Shown: in pieces, positions 34,403 through 44,008 of the stretch
Numbering within the stretch: position 1 is the stretch's first letter
Layout of the letters: each line of letters begins with the position of its first letter
Assembly: GCA_016845105.1 (NCBI GenBank)
Contig: JAERTF010000164.1
Span: 25,796-89,795, forward strand
DNA from: Bacteroidota bacterium
Lineage (GTDB): Bacteria; Bacteroidota; Bacteroidia; Bacteroidales; F082
Direction: 5' to 3'
Length of the DNA stretch: 64,000 bases
Program-made: the position numbers and the translations under genes
The notes under the pieces: model-generated
Told to the model about the DNA's origin: nothing
The model's input: only the letters and a program-made list of their open reading frames with translations
Databases searched by the model: none

Positions 34403-34799
34403 GTTATTTGTAATTTTTAGTTATTCTTACAACACCTTATCCAATTGCGTGCCAAAATTTATATCTTTCTGTTTTAGTGCTTTTTATACTTCTGCACCTT
34501 ATGGGTGTTACTCTATGTGTTTGCAATTATGCGAACATTTTATGTTCATAAGCGAACACATGTTTTAGCATTTAAAAAGTATCATGTATAAATAGATTAT
34601 CCTGGATTATGCATTGGAGCTTCGATATGAGAACTACAAGTATTATAAAATATAACGTTTTGAAATGAAAGTATGGCACCATTGTGAGGTTTCAAAACTT
34701 AACAAAGTAGTATATTTTGCTGCAATTGCATTTCGGAATAGATTCTCCAATTCATATTCCAGGTTTAACAGTAAAGATGAATTTACTTTGTTTAGAACA
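34403..34799. other. Intergenic region between small exported protein and DEAD-box helicase
   Basis: About 397 bases without a credible gene on either strand. Open frames here are short, start inside coding shadows and lack protein-like composition. I find no TAnnTTTG box in either direction and no T-run hairpin after the helicase stop. It could contain the promoter of the gene at 34073 and a long leader. Confidence 0.5.
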
Positions 34800-35933
34800 C
34801 TAGAGGTTCAGCGCCTCACTATCGATCATTGTAACCCATTTTCCCATCTTTTTTTGAATTACTCTGAAATGGTTTTTATCTTCAGGTGTAATGAATGAGA
34901 TTGCTTCTCCTTGTGCATGTGCACGGCCTGTTCTACCTATACGATGTATATAGTCTTTTGGTGAGCGGGGTAATTCATAATTTATTACATAAGGTAAAAA
35001 CTCTATATCAATACCTCGAGACAATAAATCTGTTGCTACCAGTACAACTATCTTCCCTTTTTTAAATTTATCCAACGCAGTAGTTCTTGCATTCTGACTT
35101 CTTTTACTGTGAATGGCCAGAGCAGAGATTCCGTTTTTCTTAAGTTTATCTACTACATTATCTGCCTTATAAACCGAAGAAGTAAATACAAGTACCTGTT
35201 TCATCACTTTGCTTTTTATCAAATACCTCAAAAGAGGGCCCCTCTTTTCCTCTGCAACAAAATATGCTACTTGGTTAATAAGATCAATGCTAGTATCATC
35301 TTCCTCAATTTTTACAATGAGTGGGTTTTTCAACAATAATTGATGAACATTTATTACATCCTTACTTAATGTAGCCGAAAACAACAGGTTTTGACGTTTA
35401 CTTGGTAAGAGGTTAAAAATTTGGTTCATCTCATCTTTAAACCCAAGATTTAACATTTTATCAGCCTCGTCAAGTACCAATGTATCTATTTGTGATAAGT
35501 GCACTGCATTCGCACCAACTAATTCCAGCAACCTGCCAGGGGTAGCCACTAGTATATTTACACCTTGCAAAGCTTTCATCTGAGGGTTTTTTGAGACACC
35601 TCCGTAAACAGCCATCGAATTAATTCGCTTTGGCAGCTCCGACCCAAATTCTTTGAATACCCCCTCTAATTGTTGCGCTAATTCACGAGTTGGAACCAAT
35701 ACCAACACAACTATATGCCTGTTTTTTGAAACGTTTTTTCCCATACTATTCATTAATATGGGCAGTACATAACTTGCTGTTTTTCCAGATCCTGTTTTTG
35801 CAATACCTAGTACATCTTTACCCTGTAGTATGGCAGGTATTGCCTCTTGCTGAATTGGATATGGGTTAATATAGCCCTGATTATCAATCGCTCGTAATAA
35901 AGATGGGGCAAGGCCCAATGAGGTAAATGACAT
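34800..35933 (-). CDS. DEAD-box ATP-dependent RNA helicase (RhlE-like)
   Basis: 377 residues, a compact helicase core with almost no C-terminal tail. Motifs in order: Q motif YPIQQEAIPA (about 21), Walker A AKTGSGKT (about 41), PTRELAQQL, DEAD (about 155), SAT, then in the second RecA domain VATDLLSRGID and HRIGRTGRAHAQG. It unwinds short RNA duplexes, probably in ribosome assembly or mRNA decay. The typical basic tail of RhlE is missing, so substrate specificity may differ. It is 49 bases after the MscS gene on the same strand, but this need not mean an operon. Confidence 0.92.
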   Translation of the reverse strand: MSFTSLGLAPSLLRAIDNQGYINPYPIQQEAIPAILQGKDVLGIAKTGSGKTASYVLPILMNSMGKNVSKNRHIVVLVLVPTRELAQQLEGVFKEFGSELPKRINSMAVYGGVSKNPQMKALQGVNILVATPGRLLELVGANAVHLSQIDTLVLDEADKMLNLGFKDEMNQIFNLLPSKRQNLLFSATLSKDVINVHQLLLKNPLIVKIEEDDTSIDLINQVAYFVAEEKRGPLLRYLIKSKVMKQVLVFTSSVYKADNVVDKLKKNGISALAIHSKRSQNARTTALDKFKKGKIVVLVATDLLSRGIDIEFLPYVINYELPRSPKDYIHRIGRTGRAHAQGEAISFITPEDKNHFRVIQKKMGKWVTMIDSEALNL

Positions 35934-35982
35934 AATATTTAATTAGGTAATATTAGTTGATTTGTCAATCTGCTTGAAAGAA

Positions 35983-36876
35983 CTATTTCTTTATTTCTAT
36001 TGGTTTATCAAACAAATTTACGCCGCCCTTAACTCCAAAGTCCAATGTTTGAACAGGATATGCAATGTTAATTCCTTCTAATTCAAATCGCTTTTTAATT
36101 CGCATAATTGCTTCGCTTTGCGCAGACAAAAAGTCGGTTTGAGTTGTAAATTTAATCCAAAAACGAACCTCAAAATTATATGCATAATCCCCAATATCTA
36201 TAAAATAAAAATCAGGTTCAAGAGTAGTTAGGTTAAGGGGTATTTTACTTATTTCGTCGAGAGCTACGCTTTTAACCTTTTCGAGGTCGGTGTCGTGTGA
36301 AACACCACTTTTTACAATTATCCTTCTTTGTTGAAAAGCAGAAAAGTTTTTAAACGAATTATTATAGATTAATTGGTTTGGGATATAAATTTCCTGGCCG
36401 CTAATTGACTTAATTGATGTTGTAATCCAACCTGTTTTTAGTATTGTTCCAAAATTTCCATCAATAATTACCCAATCGTTATAATTGAATGGTTTTTGAA
36501 TATTAACCAATAAACCAGCAAACATGTTCGATGCAATATCTTTAAATGCAAATCCGGCAATAATTCCTACAATACCCGCGCCTGCCAGTACTTTTGTTAG
36601 CACACTTTCAAGACCCAGAATTTCGAGTGCCAAAAATATACCTGAGAAAACCAGTACAATATAAATAACCAATGAAACAAATTTCGCTATATCGGCTTGT
36701 TTTGTTGAAGTGCTCTTGCGCAAATATCCCTTTAATGAATATTTTCTAATAATTTTAGCAAGAAAATAAAATAAGAGTAAAACTAAAAGTGCAAGAAAAA
36801 CCTTCGGTAAATATTGAAACACTGAATGATCCCATTTTTCAAAAATCGGGAAAATACTATCTAGACTTTCATGCAT
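35983..36876 (-). CDS. Small-conductance mechanosensitive channel (MscS family)
   Basis: 297 residues with three N-terminal membrane helices (about 22-42, 66-88, 92-115), then the pore-lining glycine/alanine-rich helix AGAGIVGIIAGFAFKDIASN and FAGLLVNIQKPFNYNDWV, the MscS hallmark. The beta and alpha/beta cytosolic vestibule follows. It opens on membrane tension to release solutes after osmotic down-shock. Length is that of the simplest MscS class. It is a single gene, upstream of the helicase on the same strand. Confidence 0.92.
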   Translation of the reverse strand: MHESLDSIFPIFEKWDHSVFQYLPKVFLALLVLLLFYFLAKIIRKYSLKGYLRKSTSTKQADIAKFVSLVIYIVLVFSGIFLALEILGLESVLTKVLAGAGIVGIIAGFAFKDIASNMFAGLLVNIQKPFNYNDWVIIDGNFGTILKTGWITTSIKSISGQEIYIPNQLIYNNSFKNFSAFQQRRIIVKSGVSHDTDLEKVKSVALDEISKIPLNLTTLEPDFYFIDIGDYAYNFEVRFWIKFTTQTDFLSAQSEAIMRIKKRFELEGINIAYPVQTLDFGVKGGVNLFDKPIEIKK

Positions 36877-37029
36877 GATTATAATATTGTTACTTAGTAT
36901 TTGAGATATGTAAATATATATAAAATGCAGCTATTGGTATGTGAAATAATGTTGCCAAAATAACTATTTGTTGGTTTTTGCCAAAACAGCAACACAAATT
37001 TTCAAGGGATCGATGAGCATAATATGTGA

Positions 37030-37701
37030 TTATTTAGCTTGTCCTACCACTAGTACAATTTCTCCTTTAAGAGTATTATTGGTGTAATATTCTATTACTT
37101 CTTTAATTGTGCCCCTTTTGGTTTCTTCGTGAAGTTTCGTCAACTCCCGTGATACAGATACTTGCCTGTCATCACCAAAAAACTCTCCAATTTGACTGAG
37201 GGTTTTAATAAGTCTATGTGGTGATTCGTAAAAAACTATTGTATAGGGCAATTGAGCAAGAAATTTTAATCTGGTTTGGCGCCCCTTTTTATGCGGTAAA
37301 AAGCCTTCGAAAAAAAACTTATCGGAAGGTAAGCCAGAATTCACCAGAGAAGGAACAAATGCTGTAGGGCCAGGCAAGCACTCAACATCAACATCTCTTG
37401 CAATACATTCCCTAACCAACAAATAACCAGGGTCGGATATGGCAGGAGTCCCAGCATCGGTAATCAAAGCCATTGTTTCACCATTTGATATGCGCTGGAC
37501 AATACCCTCCACTATTTTATGTTCGTTGTGCATATGATATGAATTCATTTTAGTTTCGACTCCAAAGTGCTTCAATAGTTTTCCGCTGTTTCGGGTATCT
37601 TCCGCAAGAATGATATCAACCTCTTTAAGCACACTAATGGCTCGCAAAGTAATATCTTCTAAATTTCCGATTGGAGTTGGAACAACAAACAATTTCGACA
37701 T
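37030..37701 (-). CDS. rsmI: 16S rRNA (cytidine-1402-2'-O)-methyltransferase
   Basis: 223 residues. The N-terminal FVVPTPIGNLEDITLRAISV and ILAEDTRNSGKLL are diagnostic for RsmI, as are LITDAGTPAISDPGYLLVRE (about 80-99) and CLPGPTAFVPSLVNSGLPSD. FYESPHRL follows. It uses S-adenosylmethionine to 2'-O-methylate C1402 in the decoding centre. The protein is somewhat shorter than E. coli RsmI because the C-terminal extension is missing, as in many Bacteroidota. A -7 box lies 24 bases before the ATG. Confidence 0.95.
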   Translation of the reverse strand: MSKLFVVPTPIGNLEDITLRAISVLKEVDIILAEDTRNSGKLLKHFGVETKMNSYHMHNEHKIVEGIVQRISNGETMALITDAGTPAISDPGYLLVRECIARDVDVECLPGPTAFVPSLVNSGLPSDKFFFEGFLPHKKGRQTRLKFLAQLPYTIVFYESPHRLIKTLSQIGEFFGDDRQVSVSRELTKLHEETKRGTIKEVIEYYTNNTLKGEIVLVVGQAK

Positions 37702-37724
37702 AATAATATCATTTTACGTTGTTG

Positions 37725-37732
37725 CAAAATTA
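37725..37732 (-). promoter_or_regulatory. -7 box for rsmI
   Basis: CAAAATTA on the plus strand reads TAATTTTG on the minus strand, matching TAnnTTTG and placing the transcript start about 17 bases before the ATG at 37701. Confidence 0.5.
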
Positions 37733-37836
37733 TATATTCTGTGGAACTTGCCTAAAGTATTTAGTAGTTCATGGCATAGTATTTGTTTCTTTCGCAAGCA
37801 TATTCTATAAACATTATTAATCTAAAAATCATTAAA

Positions 37837-38439
37837 ATGAACAAAACATTATTGGTAGTATTACTAATTACCTTTTCGGTAGTTTCAATGGCGCAAGAAA
37901 AAACAAAACAAAAAGAGGTTGGATTAGTTTTTAACAGTTTAAACAGCTTTGGATTAACCTACAAAACGGGCACTGAGAAATCCCTTTGGAGATTTAGCAC
38001 TTTAATTATTTCCAGCAACAATCAAGAAGAAGTATCGGACAGTTCAGCTTTAAAGCAAAGTAATGCTGGTTTTGGTCTTAGGTTTGGTAAAGAGTATCGC
38101 AAAGTAATTGTTGAGAACCTTGAGTTTAGATATGGTGCTGATTTAGCATTTACTTATTCCCACACAAAACTTGACTACAATGATAAGTCGGTTGGTGATA
38201 ATGATAGAATAAATGAACAAACAATTTATGCGCCTGGAATAAATCTGGTGCTGGGATTAAACTATGTGTTTAAAGACAGTTTTGTGCTTGGTGCTGAATT
38301 GCTCCCATATTTCACCTATCGCACAGGTACTTCCAAAGGTGATTACCGTAACGATTATGAAATTAGCAGCGATATAACTGGGTTTTCATATGGGCTTAAT
38401 AACACATCTGCCATGATATCATTGGCATATAGGTTTTAG
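37837..38439 (+). CDS. Outer-membrane beta-barrel-like hypothetical protein
   Basis: 200 residues from the ATG at 37837, where a clean signal peptide begins (MNKTLLVVLLITFSVVSMAQ); the frame could extend to 37783 but that part is not signal-like. The mature protein alternates polar and hydrophobic residues in strands and ends in MISLAYRF, a C-terminal aromatic typical of outer-membrane barrels. I do not recognise the specific family. Length suggests an eight- to ten-strand barrel. It lies 38 bases before the DUF1287 gene and may be co-transcribed. Confidence 0.65.
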   Translation: MNKTLLVVLLITFSVVSMAQEKTKQKEVGLVFNSLNSFGLTYKTGTEKSLWRFSTLIISSNNQEEVSDSSALKQSNAGFGLRFGKEYRKVIVENLEFRYGADLAFTYSHTKLDYNDKSVGDNDRINEQTIYAPGINLVLGLNYVFKDSFVLGAELLPYFTYRTGTSKGDYRNDYEISSDITGFSYGLNNTSAMISLAYRF

Positions 38440-38477
38440 TGTTGATAAAAACAACCTGCATAGTTAGATAAAACCTG

Positions 38478-39071
38478 ATGTTTATGATTTTAGCCAGATT
38501 TATATTCACCCTCTTAGTAACATCTATTTACGGTATTTGTAATGGTCAGAGCTATGGTGATAGTCTGAGTACTATTGCCATAGGACTAACAAGTCAAAAC
38601 GTTAGTTATGATCCGGGTTATTATGCAATTGAATATCCCGGCGGGGATATTCCGGAAGGCAAAGGTGTATGCACTGATGTGATAATTAGGGCCTACAGGA
38701 AAATGGGTGTTGATCTACAGAAGGAAGTTCATGAAGATATGAAATCTAGTTTCAATTCATATCCAAAAAAATGGGGACTAAAGACGACAGATAAAAACAT
38801 CGACCACAGAAGAGTTCTGAATCTTATGACGTATTTTAGAAGGAAGGGTGCTGAAAAACCAATATCAAGAAAGCCAATGGACTACCTTCCAGGCGATATT
38901 GTAACTTGGGATCTTGGAGAAGGAATAACTCATATTGGGATTGTAGCTAATAAGAAGTCCAATGATGGAAGTAGAAATATGATAGTGCACAATATTGGAC
39001 AGGGACAAGTATTGGAAGATTGTCTGTTTGATTTTAAAATTATTGGACATTATAGATACATTGCCCATTAA
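38478..39071 (+). CDS. DUF1287 protein (NlpC/P60-like cysteine hydrolase fold)
   Basis: 197 residues with an N-terminal signal sequence (to about NGQS, residue 24). The family marks are GVCTDVIIRAYRKMGVDL (nucleophile-type Cys about 56), DHRRVLNLMTYFRR, and the GDIVTWDLGEGITHIGIV segment with a conserved His (about 153), then HNIGQG. DUF1287 proteins resemble NlpC/P60 peptidases; a periplasmic peptidoglycan or peptide target is plausible but not shown. The start at 38478 (MFM) could be the Met two codons later. The converging acr3 gene ends five bases after its stop. Confidence 0.85.
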   Translation: MFMILARFIFTLLVTSIYGICNGQSYGDSLSTIAIGLTSQNVSYDPGYYAIEYPGGDIPEGKGVCTDVIIRAYRKMGVDLQKEVHEDMKSSFNSYPKKWGLKTTDKNIDHRRVLNLMTYFRRKGAEKPISRKPMDYLPGDIVTWDLGEGITHIGIVANKKSNDGSRNMIVHNIGQGQVLEDCLFDFKIIGHYRYIAH

Positions 39072-39076
39072 TTAAC

Positions 39077-40126
39077 TTAAACTTCCTTATTAAAATACTT
39101 GGTTTTCATCTTAAGCGAAACATTAACCAGCAATATAAGTACTGGAACTTCAATTAATGGTCCAATAACTGCAGCGAAAGCCTCACCTGAGTTTATACCA
39201 AAAACTGCAATAGCAACTGCAATGGCTAGTTCAAAATTATTGCTAGCCGCTGTGAAAGATAGGGTTGCTGTTTTTTTATAATCGGTTCCCATTTTTCTAC
39301 TTATGTAAAACGAAACAAAAAACATAACCACAAAATAAATGATTAACGGAATGGCTATTCTAATTACATCAAGCGGAAGTTTCACAATGAAATCACCCTT
39401 AAGAGAAAACATAACATAAATAGTAAAAAGCAGAGCAACTAGTGTGAGTGGACTAATTTTCGGAATAAAACTTTGCTGATACCAGTTTTTACTTTTAAGC
39501 TTTATTAATGAATATCGAGTAATTATTCCTGCCAAAAATGGAATTCCCAAATAAATCAACACACTTTCGGCAATTTGACCTATTGTAATGTCAACTTCTG
39601 AACCCTGTAATCCAAATTTTTCAGGAAGAATTGTAATAAAAAAATAAGCGTACACTGAAAAAAATAGTACCTGAAAAATACTATTAAAAGCTACTAATCC
39701 GGCGGCATACTCTGTGTCGCCCTTTGCCAAATCATTCCAAACAATAACCATAGCAATACAACGTGCCAACCCAATTAGTATCAACCCAACCATGTAGTGT
39801 GGGTAATCATGTAAGAAAATCACAGCCAGTGCAAACATAAGCACAGGGCCGATAATCCAATTTTGGACCAATGATAGTAGTAATACTTTTCGGTTTAGAA
39901 ATACATCCTTTAAATCTTCGTATTTCACTTTTGCCAATGGAGGAAACATCATTACAATTAAGCCAATCGCTATTGGAATATTTGTGGTTCCTTTTGTAAA
40001 ACTATTCCAGAAAGTGGCAATGTCAGGAAACACATATCCGGATCCAACTCCAATGATCATTGCAATAAAAATCCATAAAGTAAGATATCTGTCAAGAAAT
40101 GATAATCGCTTTGTTGATGGTGTCAT
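39077..40126 (-). CDS. acr3: Arsenite efflux transporter, Acr3 family
   Basis: 349 residues with about ten membrane helices, standard for Acr3. The essential-cysteine motif in helix 4 is present ([20 protein letters not shown], Cys about 128), as is the [20 protein letters not shown] segment near 285. It exports arsenite, and sometimes antimonite, using the membrane potential or proton gradient. Its ATG overlaps the arsC stop by one base (TAATG), so the two are translated together: ArsC makes arsenite and Acr3 expels it. Confidence 0.93.
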   Translation of the reverse strand: MTPSTKRLSFLDRYLTLWIFIAMIIGVGSGYVFPDIATFWNSFTKGTTNIPIAIGLIVMMFPPLAKVKYEDLKDVFLNRKVLLLSLVQNWIIGPVLMFALAVIFLHDYPHYMVGLILIGLARCIAMVIVWNDLAKGDTEYAAGLVAFNSIFQVLFFSVYAYFFITILPEKFGLQGSEVDITIGQIAESVLIYLGIPFLAGIITRYSLIKLKSKNWYQQSFIPKISPLTLVALLFTIYVMFSLKGDFIVKLPLDVIRIAIPLIIYFVVMFFVSFYISRKMGTDYKKTATLSFTAASNNFELAIAVAIAVFGINSGEAFAAVIGPLIEVPVLILLVNVSLKMKTKYFNKEV

Positions 40127-40551
40127 TAAAGTTGAGGTTTAAGTTGATTAATGTAAAATTTGTGAAAATCCCTTTTTATTTCATCTCTGATTCGAATAAA
40201 TTCGCCATAAATATGCTCATCTGACCCCATAGCTTCAGCAGGATCGTCAAAACCAATATGTATTCTATTTTTAACATTTCCCATGAAAACAGGACAGCTT
40301 TCTTTGGCACCGCCACAAACAGTTATCACATAATCAAAGTCATTATTCTGAAATTCCATAACACTTTTGGGTATGTTATCCCGAATATCAATATTCATCT
40401 CTTGCATTACTTTAATGGCAATGGGATGCACTTCTGAACTGGGTTCTGTTCCTGCAGAAACAACTTCCAACATTGGGTTAAAACTCTTTAATAAGCTCTC
40501 AGCCATTTGACTTCTGCAACTATTTCCGGTACAAAGAATAAGTATTTTCAT
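40126..40551 (-). CDS. arsC: Arsenate reductase, thioredoxin-coupled low-MW phosphatase type
   Basis: 141 residues. The P-loop [16 protein letters not shown] (Cys7, Cys12) is that of LMW-phosphatase-like ArsC, and the redox pair appears in [10 protein letters not shown] (about residues 79 and 86), so this is the three-cysteine, thioredoxin-dependent class. It reduces arsenate to arsenite in the cytosol. It is the first gene of the arsC-acr3 pair. No arsR-like repressor gene lies next to it, so control must come from elsewhere. Phosphate transport genes nearby could let arsenate into the cell. Confidence 0.93.
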   Translation of the reverse strand: MKILILCTGNSCRSQMAESLLKSFNPMLEVVSAGTEPSSEVHPIAIKVMQEMNIDIRDNIPKSVMEFQNNDFDYVITVCGGAKESCPVFMGNVKNRIHIGFDDPAEAMGSDEHIYGEFIRIRDEIKRDFHKFYINQLKPQL

Positions 40552-40614
40552 TTTCCTACGTTAGAATATCAGGCCATAAAAATAGTACACTGACGGTAAT
40601 TAAATGTTAAATAA

Positions 40615-40645
40615 TTGATAACTTATGCTGCTATTATTAACTTTG
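40615..40645 (+). promoter_or_regulatory. Promoter of TlpA-like gene
   Basis: TTG (40615-40617), 20 bases, then TAACTTTG (40638-40645), a good Bacteroidota promoter 42 bases before the ATG at 40688. Confidence 0.6.
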
Positions 40646-40687
40646 CTGCTTGTCTAAAAAAAATAATCATACTAAATAACTAATATT

Positions 40688-41800
40688 ATGCACAAGGTTC
40701 TTTTCTTCTTTCTAATTGTTTCTGTTTCCTTTGGGATGATCACATCATGTGAAAATAAGTCAGAAAATAATTTCAAAATAACTTTAAATGTCTCTAATGG
40801 TGAAGATAATACTATTTTATTAAGTAAGCGCGAAGGTGGCGAAATGGTTAACTATGATTCGGTTACATTAGTAAATGGCAAAGGAATTATTAAAGGTAAT
40901 ATTGATATGCCCGAATTTTATTATCTCAATTTTAAAAACTCTCGAGACTATATTTCTGTATTTGTTGAAAAGGGTGATATAGTTATTGATGTTGATATGG
41001 AAGCAATTGATAAACCGTTGATTTCAGGATCAATGACACATGAGAAGTTTATGGCTTTTAATGATTCAGTAAGTGTTTTTGACCAGCAGGCATCCTTATT
41101 GGGAAAACAATACGGAGAAGCTCGCCAAAATAACGACACCGCACTTATGCAAAATATTGAAGATCAATACATGGCCGTTGACGGCAAAAAAACAGATTTT
41201 CTTATTGAGTATGCGAAAACTAATAATGATAATGTTGTATCTGCTTTTCTTGTATTAAACAATTCATATAAATTTGAGCTGGAGGGGCTTGATGAAGTTG
41301 TAAATAATTTCGATCATTCAATTGATTCAAGCATTTATGTTAAAGGCTTAAAAAAATATGTTAATACACTAAAAAAATCAGCAATTGGCCAACCATATAT
41401 TGATTTTGCTTTGAACAATCCCGAAGGAACTCCTGTGCCTCTTTCAACACTGTTAAAAGGAAACTATGTCCTTGTTGATTTTTGGGCATCCTGGTGCACA
41501 CCGTGTAGGGCTGAAAACCCAAATGTTGTTTTAGCATATAATACTTTTCACGATAAAGGATTTGATGTTGTGGGTGTTTCTTTTGATAAGGACCATGATA
41601 AATGGGTTGAGGCTATCGCAGCAGATAACTTAACATGGCCACATGTGAGCGATCTAAAATATTGGAATTGTGAGGCTGGTAAACTTTATGGCATACAAAG
41701 TATTCCTCAGAACATTCTTATTGATCCCAACGGAATTATTATAGAAAAAAACCTTCGTGGTCAAGCCCTTCAAGATAAATTGGCAGAATTACTCAATTAA
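40688..41800 (+). CDS. TlpA-type disulfide reductase lipoprotein with DUF4369 N-terminal domain
   Basis: 370 residues. Lipobox MITSC gives lipidated Cys21. Residues ~28-130 match the DUF4369 beta domain frequent on Bacteroidota thioredoxins (KREGGEMVNYDSV, DMPEFYYLNF). A helical linker (130-230) precedes a thioredoxin domain with the active site WASWCTPCRAENP (about 265-277) and the cis-Pro segment YGIQSIPQNILIDPNG. It should act as a periplasm-facing thiol-disulfide reductase, for example on cytochromes or other lipoproteins. It is a single gene with its own promoter. Confidence 0.9.
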   Translation: MHKVLFFFLIVSVSFGMITSCENKSENNFKITLNVSNGEDNTILLSKREGGEMVNYDSVTLVNGKGIIKGNIDMPEFYYLNFKNSRDYISVFVEKGDIVIDVDMEAIDKPLISGSMTHEKFMAFNDSVSVFDQQASLLGKQYGEARQNNDTALMQNIEDQYMAVDGKKTDFLIEYAKTNNDNVVSAFLVLNNSYKFELEGLDEVVNNFDHSIDSSIYVKGLKKYVNTLKKSAIGQPYIDFALNNPEGTPVPLSTLLKGNYVLVDFWASWCTPCRAENPNVVLAYNTFHDKGFDVVGVSFDKDHDKWVEAIAADNLTWPHVSDLKYWNCEAGKLYGIQSIPQNILIDPNGIIIEKNLRGQALQDKLAELLN

Positions 41801-41882
41801 GGAATAGTTATATTATAATAGCTGTTTTCTAGCATTTCTACCGATTGAATTTAATCATCGACATCATTAATTTTTCATTTAT

Positions 41883-41890
41883 TACATTTG
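41883..41890 (+). promoter_or_regulatory. -7 box for isochorismatase-family gene
   Basis: TACATTTG matches TAnnTTTG. It sits only 13 bases before the ATG at 41903 (19 before the ATG at 41909), so a very short leader is predicted. Confidence 0.45.
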
Positions 41891-41902
41891 TAACTCAATA
41901 TT

Positions 41903-42463
41903 ATGATTATGAATAAAGCTCTTATTATAATTGATGTACAAAATGATTATTTTAAGGGTGGAGCAATGGAGCTTTTTGAAGCTGAAAAAGCCGGCATTGA
42001 GGCAGGTGTTATAATCACCAAATTCAGAGAAAAGAAACTGCCGGTAATTTTTGTACAACACATCGCCAACTATTTTGGTGCTACATTCTTTCTTCCTGAC
42101 ACAAATGGTGCAGAAATTCATAAAAGTGTTATCCCACTTGATAATGAGAAAGTATTCACAAAGCATTACCCAAATAGTTTTAGAGATACAGGGCTGGATG
42201 GATACCTTAAACAACAAAATATAACAGATTTGGTATTGTGCGGAATGATGACTCATATGTGTGTTGACACTACAGTTAGAGCAGCTTTTGATCTAGGCTA
42301 TAGTGTCACATTAATTGGTAATGCTTGTGCCACGAAGACTCTTGAATACGATTCATTTGCTATAGTTGCAGAAAATGTTCAAAAATCATTTCTGGCAGCA
42401 ATTGACGGAACATTTGCCAATGTTGTTAAGGCAAACGAATACATAACAAGTATGATGAAATAA
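41903..42463 (+). CDS. Isochorismatase-family cysteine hydrolase
   Basis: 186 residues. The catalytic triad of the family is complete: Asp11 in IIDVQNDYF, Lys87 in FTKHYPNSF, and Cys120 in GMMTHMCVDTT. The DVQNDY start and the cis-peptide stretch before the cysteine are typical of nicotinamidase/isochorismatase relatives. It hydrolyses a small amide or an isochorismate-like bond in the cytosol; the substrate is not known. The second ATG at 41909 (MNKALII) is equally good as a start. A small membrane gene follows after 16 bases. Confidence 0.88.
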   Translation: MIMNKALIIIDVQNDYFKGGAMELFEAEKAGIEAGVIITKFREKKLPVIFVQHIANYFGATFFLPDTNGAEIHKSVIPLDNEKVFTKHYPNSFRDTGLDGYLKQQNITDLVLCGMMTHMCVDTTVRAAFDLGYSVTLIGNACATKTLEYDSFAIVAENVQKSFLAAIDGTFANVVKANEYITSMMK

Positions 42464-42479
42464 CTATACGTTTGTAATC

Positions 42480-42668
42480 ATGAAAAATAGGATCATTGAT
42501 ATTATACTCTATGTTTTGGCTTTCCTTATTCCCTTTTATTTTGTGTTTTATGCACCATTATATGAAAATCCCAATGCACGTAAGAGCAAAATTATTTGGA
42601 TTTCTATTATCGCGGGATTGGTCACATATACTCTTGCAGGATTAGCTTATTATTTCTACAAGTATTAA
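42480..42668 (+). CDS. Small two-helix membrane protein
   Basis: 62 residues with two hydrophobic helices (about 7-28 and 38-58) joined by a short polar loop YENPNARKSK. I do not recognise a family. The gene fits tightly between the hydrolase and the methyltransferase (16 and 13 bases), so it is probably translated. A TACGTTTG sequence at 42467 could be an internal -7 box, but it lacks a -33 partner. Confidence 0.55.
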   Translation: MKNRIIDIILYVLAFLIPFYFVFYAPLYENPNARKSKIIWISIIAGLVTYTLAGLAYYFYKY

Positions 42669-42681
42669 ACTTTAGTTGCAA

Positions 42682-43317
42682 ATGAAAAGTGGTGATTCGA
42701 AAACATATTGGAATCAGATTTATAGTGATAAAGAAGTTGATAAACTTGGGTGGCATGAAGAAAACCCCGAACCATCCATAAGTTTAATTAAAAAATGTAA
42801 CATTAATAAGAACAGCACAATACTAAATGTTGGTGCAGGAGCAACAACCTTGGTTGATGAATTATTGAAAATTGGATATAAAAACCTAATAGCTGCTGAC
42901 ATAAGCCCAATATCCTTGGATAAACTAAAAAAAAGAATTAACAAACCAGATAGCAAAAAAGTTACTTGGATTATTGATGATTTAACTAATTCACAAGAAT
43001 TGATAAAGCTAAGCCCTGTAGATCTTTGGCATGACAGGGCGGTTCTGCACTTTTTCACAAAAAAAGAAGATATAAAAGCATATTTTAATTTGCTCAAAAA
43101 ACTAGTTAAAAAAGGGGGTTACTTAATTATTGCCGTTTTTAATCTAGATGGTGCTAGTACATGCAGTGGGCTACCTGTATGTAGATACAACGACTCAATG
43201 TTAGAAGAGATGCTTGGAGATGATTTCAAACTTATTGAAGCATTTGATTATAATTATACTATGCCCTCGGGAGATACAAGAAAATACATATATACTCTAT
43301 TTAAAAGTTCTAAATAA
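42682..43317 (+). CDS. Class I SAM-dependent methyltransferase
   Basis: 211 residues from the ATG at 42682; an upstream TTG at 42676 is less likely. The start YWNQIYSDKEVDKLGWHEE is typical of thiopurine/tellurite-type and related small-molecule methyltransferases. The AdoMet motif I is ILNVGAGATTLVDELL (about 47-62), motif II AADISPISLDKL, and a LWHDRAVLHFFT motif (about 115) is like those in the TPMT/TehB-like group. The substrate is unknown. It is co-directional with the two upstream genes and the following secreted-protein gene, at short spacing. Confidence 0.85.
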   Translation: MKSGDSKTYWNQIYSDKEVDKLGWHEENPEPSISLIKKCNINKNSTILNVGAGATTLVDELLKIGYKNLIAADISPISLDKLKKRINKPDSKKVTWIIDDLTNSQELIKLSPVDLWHDRAVLHFFTKKEDIKAYFNLLKKLVKKGGYLIIAVFNLDGASTCSGLPVCRYNDSMLEEMLGDDFKLIEAFDYNYTMPSGDTRKYIYTLFKSSK

Positions 43318-43333
43318 TTAAAAAATAAAGGCT

Positions 43334-43858
43334 ATGAAAAACATTTATCTCCTTATGCTAGTGGTAATGCTTTTTTCTTTTCAAAAAGTTAACAGTCAGG
43401 ATTTTGTGGAACTTAAAAATGGTGAGTCGGCCCATATAGATGGAATGATGGTTAGCTATACCGCCGTTAAAAAAGGCAATAAAAAAGGAAGCGACAAATA
43501 TTTGTTAACGGCTTCTATAACCAATCAAGGGGCTGATTATATTCGAATATTTAATGAATCAACTGAGCAATTTATAAAAGAACCTCACAATGCTCTTGCC
43601 TACTTCCAATTTACCAATGCAAATGGAAAAGCTTTGTCGGCCACAAGCGCTCATTTTTATCCTGATCCAAAATATATAAAGGTTTCCTATAAATGTAAGA
43701 AATGCCCTCCCATTAAGAAAGATGAAGACCCTTATAATCATAATAGTAAATCGGTAATTATTGGCACCCAGTTTTACTCCGGATCTACTAAAAGCAAATC
43801 ATTTCATATACGTGTCCCTGAAGGTGAAGTTCCGAAAGTTAGAGTGTTGGTAAATTAA
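43334..43858 (+). CDS. Hypothetical secreted protein
   Basis: 174 residues with a signal peptide ending near KVNSQ (residue 22). The mature part is mostly beta, with a KCKKCPPIKKDEDPYNHNSK segment (about 118-137) whose Cys-x-x-Cys could form a disulfide or bind metal. I recognise no family. It lies 16 bases after the methyltransferase gene and may be its operon partner. Confidence 0.55.
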   Translation: MKNIYLLMLVVMLFSFQKVNSQDFVELKNGESAHIDGMMVSYTAVKKGNKKGSDKYLLTASITNQGADYIRIFNESTEQFIKEPHNALAYFQFTNANGKALSATSAHFYPDPKYIKVSYKCKKCPPIKKDEDPYNHNSKSVIIGTQFYSGSTKSKSFHIRVPEGEVPKVRVLVN

Positions 43859-44008
43859 CTTACATAATAAAGTTATCTTAGTAAGAAAATAACTATTCTT
43901 TCGTTCAATATGAAAAATAGCTAAAGACTTATACGATTGGCACAAAAATTGTTATGTGTATTGCTCTTTTGTAATAAATAAAATTCAAAATAATTAAATA
44001 CAATTCCT

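Noticed and set aside
34269-34568. Plus-strand frame across the start of the small exported protein gene and its upstream gap
   Set aside because: Half of it is antisense to a gene with a signal peptide, motif repeats and its own terminator; the rest looks random.
42467-42474. TACGTTTG as a separate promoter for the small membrane gene
   Set aside because: It would start transcription at or after the ATG, has no -33 partner, and the gene is tightly packed behind the hydrolase gene.
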